12,704 bases of DNA from SIG440 sp045596485 (GTDB lineage: Bacteria > Bacillota > Clostridia > Monoglobales > Monoglobaceae): NCBI GenBank assembly GCA_045596485.1, contig JAZOCL010000009.1, forward strand, positions 1 to 12,704, written 5' to 3'. The first letter of the stretch is position 1. Every line of letters starts with the position of its first letter. Under the pieces are notes generated by a model. It saw nothing but the letters and a program-made list of their open reading frames with translations. It was not told the origin of the DNA and did not search any database. The position numbers and the translations under genes were made by a program. Of this stretch, positions 1-5,203 are shown piece after piece.

Positions 1-411
1 ACATGGCTACGATCCGACTTCAGATGTCTGGTTTTTGTTGTGGAAAACATTGCCGACTACATCGCAGAAAACCTTGATAAGGTCGGACGCAAGGGCGTGA
101 AGGTCAGACGGGTAGACCTAAACGAAGTGGAAATTCCGCCCAGAAGAGTGGATAATATAAATGCAACCGTGGCAGGGCTTCGCCTTGACTGCGTTGTTGC
201 AGCGGCAGCCAGAACCTCCAGGTCTGCGGCTCTGAGTTATATCTCGGAGAGAAGAGTGTTTGTGAACTGGACCGAAGAGGACAGTCCTTCATTCAAAATG
301 AAGCCGGGAGATGTGTTTTCTGTGAGAGGATTGGGAAGATTCAGGCTGACCGAAGAAATCAAGGAAACAAAAAAAGGAAGACTCAGCGTTTGTATCGAAA
401 AAATGGTATAG
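1..411 (+). CDS. ylmH: YlmH family S4-domain RNA-binding protein, 3' part
   Basis: The reading frame is open from the first base of the window, so this is the C-terminal 136 residues of a protein that normally has about 250-260; the true start lies to the left. A GTG at 40 is internal, because in-frame residues before it (RSDFRC, LVFVVENIADYI) match the YlmH pattern. The C-terminal half, from about GLRLDCVVAAAARTSRSAA to the end, is an S4 domain with the usual R-x-D start, the SR-x-A helix, the VFVNW strand and the KPGDVFSVRG turn. S4 domains bind structured RNA. YlmH proteins sit in the Firmicutes division cluster and have been linked to ribosome quality control and to division; which role applies here is not visible. 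It is followed 54 bases later by divIVA, as in Bacillus and relatives. Family assignment is sure; function is by family. Confidence 0.88.
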   Translation, partial: TWLRSDFRCLVFVVENIADYIAENLDKVGRKGVKVRRVDLNEVEIPPRRVDNINATVAGLRLDCVVAAAARTSRSAALSYISERRVFVNWTEEDSPSFKMKPGDVFSVRGLGRFRLTEEIKETKKGRLSVCIEKMV

Positions 412-435
412 ACGGGTCTTTCAACAAAATTCAAG

Positions 436-448
436 CCACTGAGAGTGG
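436..448 (+). other. Small inverted repeat upstream of divIVA
   Basis: CCACT, a three-base GAG loop and AGTGG form a perfect 5-bp stem lying 5 bases before the divIVA Shine-Dalgarno. It has no following T-run, so it is not an intrinsic terminator. It could be a processing or translation-modulating hairpin, or chance. Confidence 0.3.
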
Positions 449-453
449 AAAAT

Positions 454-458
454 GGAGG
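454..458 (+). promoter_or_regulatory. divIVA ribosome binding site
   Basis: GGAGG lies 7 bases before the ATG at 466. It decides the start: the in-frame GTG at 445 has no such site and would add residues not seen in the family. Confidence 0.85.
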
Positions 459-465
459 AAATATT

Positions 466-1122
466 ATGTTGACACCATTGGAAATTGAAAACAGAAAATT
501 TAAAAAGGAGTTTCATGGCTACAGCAAGGTTGAGGTTGAAGAGTTCATGCGTGTTATTTCAGAAAACTATGAGCTGATATACAAAGAAAACCTTGCAAAC
601 AAGGACAAAATTAATATGCTTTCAAACGCAATCAAGCAGTATAAGAGCATGGAAGAAGCCCTTCAAAGCGCAATTTTGGTTGCACAGAGCGCAGGCGATG
701 AGGTTGTTCAGAACGCAAAGAAGAAAGCCGAGAACATTGTTAAGGATGCTGAAACCAAATCGGCTCAGCTTCTTTCGAATGCGAGCCGTGAGGTTACACG
801 TGTGAGCTACGAATACGAAGAGATGCGCCGCAATGTTGAGGTGTTCAGAACGAGAATTATTTCACTGCTCACATCACAGCTTGACATTGTGAAGGAATTC
901 AGTATGCCGGTGGGTGCTGCTGTAGAGAAAACTGCAAGGGTGAAGCATGAGCCCATTGAGATTGCGTCGGATGTTGCTGAAGAGACAGAGAGCGTTATGT
1001 CCACTCTTGAAAAGCTGGAGCAGGTGACCATGGAGCTTCCTAAGATTGTTGTTAACGAAAAGGGTGAATATGTGGCGGCAGAAACGCCTGAAAAGGCAGA
1101 GGAAGAAGCAGACAACGAATAA
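466..1122 (+). CDS. divIVA: DivIVA family cell division/polarity protein
   Basis: 218 residues from the ATG at 466. The N-terminus MLTPLEIENRKFKKEFHGYS followed by EVEEFM matches the DivIVA membrane-binding domain: TPLDI, F-x-G-Y and a V-x-x-F-L/M helix. Phe16 corresponds to the membrane-inserting Phe of the Bacillus protein; the Arg usually next to it is His here. A short coiled coil (about 25-60) and a second coiled coil (about 62-145, with AKKKAENIVKDAE) follow. The tail (about 150-218) is acidic, low in complexity and probably disordered. DivIVA oligomers recognise negatively curved membrane at septa and poles and recruit division, peptidoglycan or chromosome-anchoring partners. Flanking ylmH and lspA are its usual Firmicutes neighbours. 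Which partners it recruits here cannot be seen. Confidence 0.93.
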   Translation: MLTPLEIENRKFKKEFHGYSKVEVEEFMRVISENYELIYKENLANKDKINMLSNAIKQYKSMEEALQSAILVAQSAGDEVVQNAKKKAENIVKDAETKSAQLLSNASREVTRVSYEYEEMRRNVEVFRTRIISLLTSQLDIVKEFSMPVGAAVEKTARVKHEPIEIASDVAEETESVMSTLEKLEQVTMELPKIVVNEKGEYVAAETPEKAEEEADNE

Positions 1123-1146
1123 AGCTTTGACGACATTGGATTTTGC

Positions 1147-1153
1147 AGGTGAG
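1147..1153 (+). promoter_or_regulatory. lspA ribosome binding site
   Basis: AGGTGAG ends 4 bases before the ATG at 1158. It favours that start over the in-frame TTG at 1143 and GTG at 1149, which lie before or within it. Confidence 0.65.
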
Positions 1154-1157
1154 AAAT

Positions 1158-1637
1158 ATGGTTTATTTTTTGATAGGTCTGGCCATTGTTGCCATCGACT
1201 TTTTGACAAAAATATTGGCAAAGACACGTCTTCAGCCCATTGGAACAATTCCGCTGATTGAGGACGTGTTTCATCTCACTTATGTTGAAAACAGAGGCGC
1301 TGCCTTCGGAATTCTGCAGGACCGAAGATGGTTCTTTGTGCTGATTGCCCTGATATTTGCAGCAGTGATTCTGTTTTTGGCTTTTAAGTACCGAAACAAG
1401 CCGAAAACCTTGAAGCTGGGGCTCAGCTTTATGGCGGCAGGCGCCTTGGGAAATACAATTGATAGAGTATGGCAGGGATATGTGGTTGATTTCTTTGATT
1501 TCAGGCTCATTGACTTCCCTGTTTTTAACATTGCTGATATTTTTGTGTGTATAGGCGCAGGGTTGTTGGCAATTTTTTTTGTTTTTATAGAAGAAAAATA
1601 CCGAAAGGAACGTGAAAAGAATGACAGTCAGGGCTGA
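1158..1637 (+). CDS. lspA: Lipoprotein signal peptidase (signal peptidase II)
   Basis: 159 residues from the ATG at 1158, normal for LspA. It cleaves the signal peptide before the lipid-modified Cys of prolipoproteins in the cytoplasmic membrane. Four hydrophobic spans are visible: about 2-20, 57-76, 86-101 and 122-145. The family blocks are present in order: D-x-x-T-K near 14-18, ENRGAAFG (44-51), GALGNTIDR (95-103) and FNIADIF (123-129). The catalytic aspartate pair is Asp102 and Asp127. The C-terminus is short and charged. It starts 35 bases after divIVA, and its last 17 bases overlap the following pseudouridine synthase, so the two are probably translationally coupled. No lipoprotein substrate is encoded in this window. 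Confident. Confidence 0.95.
   Translation: MVYFLIGLAIVAIDFLTKILAKTRLQPIGTIPLIEDVFHLTYVENRGAAFGILQDRRWFFVLIALIFAAVILFLAFKYRNKPKTLKLGLSFMAAGALGNTIDRVWQGYVVDFFDFRLIDFPVFNIADIFVCIGAGLLAIFFVFIEEKYRKEREKNDSQG
1604..1610 (+). promoter_or_regulatory. rluD-type gene ribosome binding site
   Basis: AAAGGAA inside the lspA 3' end lies 10 bases before the ATG at 1621 but only 1 base before an in-frame GTG at 1612. Spacing therefore favours the ATG. Confidence 0.55.
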
Positions 1638-2529
1638 TTGTTCGGGCAAGCGCCTGGATGTTTTTTTGGCAGAGGAAATGTCGGAGCTTACACGTTCGAG
1701 AATTCAGAAGCTTATCGGGGATGGCTGTATCACCGTGAACGGCTCAGTGGTCAAGACAAATTACAAGCTGAGGCAGGACGATGAAATTGAGATTGAAATT
1801 CCCGAAGCCCGTGAGACAGAGCTCACCGCAGAAGAAATTCCCCTTGATATTGTGTTTGAGGATGACTGTATGCTGGTGGTGAACAAGCCTCAGGGTATGG
1901 TTGTGCATCCTGCGGCAGGGAATTACAGCGGAACCCTTGTCAATGCGCTTATGGCTCATTGCGGCGACCGCCTTTCGGGGATAAACGGTGAAATCCGCCC
2001 AGGAATTTTACACAGAATCGACAAGGATACAAGCGGTCTGCTGATGGTTGCAAAAAATGACAGAGCCCATATGGGACTTTCGGAGCAGATAAAGGAGCAC
2101 AGCCTGGCCCGTGAATACCTTGCTTTGGTTCACGGCAGGATAAAAGAGGACAGCGGTACTATTGACGCACCCATCGGTCGTGATGAAAAGGACCGCAAGA
2201 AAATGACAATAACTCAAAAAAATTCAAGGAATGCAGTTACGCATTTTTTTGTATTGGAGAGATTTGATAAATATACCCTCGTCCGTTGCCGTCTGGAGAC
2301 AGGAAGAACGCATCAGATAAGGGTGCATATGTCAAAAAACGGACATCCCATTGTGGGCGACCCGGTTTATGGCAGAAAGAGGGAGGAGTTCAGGCTGAAG
2401 GGTCAGCTCCTTCACGCACATATGCTTGGTTTTGTTCATCCCGAAAGCGGCGAATATATGGAGTTTTCGCAGGGAATTCCCGAATATTTTGAAGAGGTGC
2501 TGGAAAAACTGAGGAGGAAATCGCTTTGA
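1621..2529 (+). CDS. RluA/RluD family pseudouridine synthase (YlyB-like)
   Basis: 302 residues from the ATG at 1621; a GTG at 1612 would add three. It isomerises specific uridines, most likely in 23S rRNA. An N-terminal S4 domain (about 8-60: GKRLDVFLAEEM, SRSRIQKLI-like helix, GCITVNG) precedes the catalytic domain. The catalytic signature HRIDKDTSGLL carries the nucleophilic Asp134 in the ATG-start numbering. Other family blocks are VVNKPQGMVVHPAAG, AREYLALVHG, PIGRDEKDRKKM, TGRTHQIRVHM and GDPVYG. The RluD-like length and S4 domain fit the YlyB group that follows lspA in Bacillus. Which uridines are modified cannot be told. Its last four bases (TTGA) form the start of radC. Confidence 0.92.
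   Translation: MTVRADCSGKRLDVFLAEEMSELTRSRIQKLIGDGCITVNGSVVKTNYKLRQDDEIEIEIPEARETELTAEEIPLDIVFEDDCMLVVNKPQGMVVHPAAGNYSGTLVNALMAHCGDRLSGINGEIRPGILHRIDKDTSGLLMVAKNDRAHMGLSEQIKEHSLAREYLALVHGRIKEDSGTIDAPIGRDEKDRKKMTITQKNSRNAVTHFFVLERFDKYTLVRCRLETGRTHQIRVHMSKNGHPIVGDPVYGRKREEFRLKGQLLHAHMLGFVHPESGEYMEFSQGIPEYFEEVLEKLRRKSL
2513..2517 (+). promoter_or_regulatory. radC ribosome binding site for a TTG start
   Basis: GGAGG, within GAGGAGGAAA, lies 8 bases before the TTG at 2526. It supports the TTG over the later in-frame ATG at 2571, which would remove the conserved HRKRL segment. Confidence 0.8.
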
Positions 2530-3221
2530 GCCTACACGAGGAGCACAGAAAAAGACTTGACAAAAAAGTAATGGAATATGGGCTTGAGATGCTTGAAGAC
2601 CATGAGCAGCTCGAGTATCTTTTGTATGCGGTGATTCCCAGACGTGATACAAACAAGCTGGCACATGAGCTTCTTGAAAGGTTTATGACGGTCGCCGGGG
2701 TTATTAATGCAGATGTTGATGAGCTGGTGGAATTTGAAGGTATGGGGCGGAGAAGTGCGGAGTTTCTTACATCGCTGCCTGACCTTTTGGGGATTGTTGA
2801 ACGTAGTATGACGGTTGCTGCGCCGCCACAGCTTGACACCGTTGAAGCAATCGGCAGCTTTGCAAAAACCTATTTTTACGGAAAGCTTACCGAAACGGCA
2901 TATCTCCTTTGTCTCAATTCTACATTCAGGCTAAGGTCGATTATTAAAATTTCGGGCGGAGCACGGCGTGAGGCTTATATGAATCCGCCTATGGTGGTGC
3001 GAAAAGCCTTGCGTGACAATGCCAGCGCAGTTGTAGTTATTCACAATCATCCCTGCGGCGACCCCAAGCCGTCGGTTGCCGATATAACCCTTTCAAGAAG
3101 CTTGGCGAGAGCCTTTGAAGCTGTTGATATTATTTTCGGAGACAGTGTGATTATATCGGGAGATGAGGTTTTCAGCTGCCGTGAATCTGGGTATCTTATG
3201 GGTTTGGATAAGAAATTTTGA
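2526..3221 (+). CDS. radC: RadC family JAMM/MPN-domain protein
   Basis: 231 residues from a TTG start that overlaps the preceding stop as TTGA. The N-terminal part (about 4-90) has the family opening HRKRL, EDHEQLEYLLYAVIPRRDTN and a helix-hairpin-helix-like stretch around FEGMGRRSAEFL. The C-terminal JAMM domain (about 105-229) carries HNHPCGDPKPSVAD. His173, His175, Ser183 and Asp186 fit the H-x-H-x7-S-x2-D zinc site, and a glutamate partner is probably upstream. RadC was named from a repair phenotype whose assignment was later questioned, so its biochemical role remains unsettled. Its place directly before uvrB and uvrA suggests at least co-expression with nucleotide excision repair. Family is certain, role is not. 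Confidence 0.93.
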   Translation: MSLHEEHRKRLDKKVMEYGLEMLEDHEQLEYLLYAVIPRRDTNKLAHELLERFMTVAGVINADVDELVEFEGMGRRSAEFLTSLPDLLGIVERSMTVAAPPQLDTVEAIGSFAKTYFYGKLTETAYLLCLNSTFRLRSIIKISGGARREAYMNPPMVVRKALRDNASAVVVIHNHPCGDPKPSVADITLSRSLARAFEAVDIIFGDSVIISGDEVFSCRESGYLMGLDKKF

Positions 3222-3223
3222 CA

Positions 3224-3228
3224 GAGGT
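3224..3228 (+). promoter_or_regulatory. uvrB ribosome binding site
   Basis: GAGGT, just after the radC stop, lies 7 bases before the ATG at 3236. It argues against an in-frame TTG at 3218, which overlaps the radC stop and lacks a site. Confidence 0.7.
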
Positions 3229-3235
3229 AACGCAA

Positions 3236-5203
3236 ATGGATTTTCAGGTTGTTTCAAAGTACAACCCTTCGGGAGACCAGCCGCAGGCAATTGAGGCTCT
3301 TGCGAAGGGTGTTATTTCGGGGGATAAGTTCCAGACTCTTATGGGTGTTACGGGCTCGGGAAAAACCTTTACTATGGCGAATGTTATTGCAAAGGTGGGA
3401 AAGCCCACTCTGGTTCTTGCTCATAACAAGACTCTGGCGGCACAGCTCTGCAGCGAGTTCAAGGAGATTTTTCCTAACAATGCTGTGGAGTATTTTGTTT
3501 CATATTATGACTATTATCAGCCTGAGGCGTACATCCCCAATTCAGACACATATATCGAAAAGGACGCCCAGACCAATGAAGATATAGACAAGCTGCGCCA
3601 CTCGGCAACAGCGGCACTTTTTGAGCGCCGTGATGTTATTATTGTTGCCAGTGTTTCGTGTATTTACGGTCTTGGTGACCCCATTGACTATAACAATATG
3701 GTGATTTCGCTCCGTACGGGAATGGAGCGTGACCGTGACGGGATTATTGACAAGCTCATTGAAATTCAGTACGAAAGAAATGATATAAGCTTCACCCGAA
3801 ACAAGTTCAGGGTTCGGGGTGATGTTATTGATGTGTTCCCTTCGTATTCATCGGGGAATGCAATCAGGATTGAGTTTTTTGGCGATGAGGTTGACCGCAT
3901 TGCCGAAATCAGCTCGGTGACAGGCGAGGTAATAAAGGTGCTGAAGCATGTTGCCATTTATCCTGCCTCCCACTATGTTGCAAGCCGCGAAAAGCTTGAA
4001 AGGGCAATTGGTCAAATTGAAGCCGAGATGGAAGCCCGTGTTGAGGAATTCAAGGCAAAGGAATGTCTGATTGAAGCTCAGCGTATCAAGGAGAGGACAA
4101 AATATGATATGGAAATGCTGCGCGAGACGGGATTTTGTCAGGGCATCGAGAACTATTCGCGGCACATAAGCGGCAGAGAGCCGGGAAGCCCGCCCTTCAC
4201 TCTGCTTGATTATCTGCCGAAGGATTTTCTGTTGGTAGTGGATGAGTCGCACGTGACAATTCCTCAGGTGAGGGCAATGTATGCAGGAGACCGTGCCAGA
4301 AAGACAAATCTGGTGGAATACGGCTTCAGGCTACCCTCGGCATATGATAACCGTCCTCTGAATTTTGAGGAATTTTATGACCACATAAATCAGGCAATCT
4401 TTGTCAGCGCAACACCTGCAGAGTTTGAAAGAGAGCGGTCGGCAAGGATTGTTGAGCAGGTTATCCGTCCCACAGGGCTTCTGGACCCGAAGATTTCGGT
4501 GCGACCTGTTGACGGTCAGGTTGACGACCTTTACGGCGAAATTCAAAAGAGGGTTGCAAAAAATGAGAGGGTTCTTGTTACCACTCTCACAAAGAAAATG
4601 GCGGAGCGGCTTACGGAATATTTTGAGGAAATGGGCGTGAAGGTGAGATACCTTCATTCTGAGGTTGAGACCATCGAAAGAATGGAGATTATAAGAGACC
4701 TGCGCCTAGGCGTTTTTGACGTTCTTGTGGGAATCAACCTTCTTCGTGAGGGGCTTGACATTCCTGAGGTTTCGCTGGTGGCTATTCTGGATGCGGACAA
4801 GGAGGGCTTTTTGCGCTCCGATACGTCGCTCATTCAGACAATCGGACGTGCTGCAAGAAACGCCGAAGGTACGGTTATTATGTATGCGGACACCATTACG
4901 GGCTCAATGCAGAGGGCAATTTCTGAAACCGAGAGACGCCGTGAAATTCAGGCGGCATACAATGAGGAGCACGGAATTGTTCCGCAGACAATAAGGAAAG
5001 AGGTTCACGAGGTAATCGAAGCAACGGTCAAAGACAGCAAGGTTCCCAAGCACGGCAGACGGAAGCAGGCTTCACCTGCAGATGTTGCACAAAAGACCAT
5101 TGCTGAGTTAACTATGGAAATGAAGAAGGCTGCAGAGCTGCTGCAGTTTGAGCTGGCTGCAAAGCTGAGAGATGAGATAAGGAAATTGGGTGGAGAGTTA
5201 TGA
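3236..5203 (+). CDS. uvrB: Excinuclease ABC subunit B
   Basis: 655 residues, full length for UvrB. It is the damage-verifying helicase-like subunit: UvrA loads it on DNA, and it then recruits UvrC for dual incision. Visible in order are Walker A GVTGSGKT (37-44), the beta-hairpin YYDYYQPEAYIP (90-101) that clamps one strand, FRVRGDVIDVFP (191-202), Walker B-type DESH (336-339), YGFRLPSAYDNRPLNF (362-377), FVSATP (389-394), RPTGLLDP (411-418), the second RecA-like half with LREGLDIPE (503-511) and the motif VI element QTIGRAARN (534-542). A C-terminal UVR domain spans about 619-653 and is used for contact with UvrC or UvrA. The ATG at 3236 is chosen by its ribosome site. Its stop overlaps the uvrA start as ATGA. 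No uvrC is present here. Confidence 0.97.
   Translation: MDFQVVSKYNPSGDQPQAIEALAKGVISGDKFQTLMGVTGSGKTFTMANVIAKVGKPTLVLAHNKTLAAQLCSEFKEIFPNNAVEYFVSYYDYYQPEAYIPNSDTYIEKDAQTNEDIDKLRHSATAALFERRDVIIVASVSCIYGLGDPIDYNNMVISLRTGMERDRDGIIDKLIEIQYERNDISFTRNKFRVRGDVIDVFPSYSSGNAIRIEFFGDEVDRIAEISSVTGEVIKVLKHVAIYPASHYVASREKLERAIGQIEAEMEARVEEFKAKECLIEAQRIKERTKYDMEMLRETGFCQGIENYSRHISGREPGSPPFTLLDYLPKDFLLVVDESHVTIPQVRAMYAGDRARKTNLVEYGFRLPSAYDNRPLNFEEFYDHINQAIFVSATPAEFERERSARIVEQVIRPTGLLDPKISVRPVDGQVDDLYGEIQKRVAKNERVLVTTLTKKMAERLTEYFEEMGVKVRYLHSEVETIERMEIIRDLRLGVFDVLVGINLLREGLDIPEVSLVAILDADKEGFLRSDTSLIQTIGRAARNAEGTVIMYADTITGSMQRAISETERRREIQAAYNEEHGIVPQTIRKEVHEVIEATVKDSKVPKHGRRKQASPADVAQKTIAELTMEMKKAAELLQFELAAKLRDEIRKLGGEL

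Noticed and set aside
445..465. GTG start extending DivIVA by seven residues
   Set aside because: The ribosome site fits the ATG at 466, and the family N-terminus begins there.
469..474. TTGACA resembling a -35 box
   Set aside because: It lies inside the divIVA coding start and has no TATAAT-like box at 16-18 bases.
1203..1208. TTGACA inside lspA as a promoter
   Set aside because: No suitable -10 element at proper spacing; it encodes a conserved part of the protein.
807..1649. 280-residue open frame on the minus strand
   Set aside because: It runs antisense across divIVA, lspA and the rluD-type start, has no recognisable domain, and the plus-strand genes are certain.
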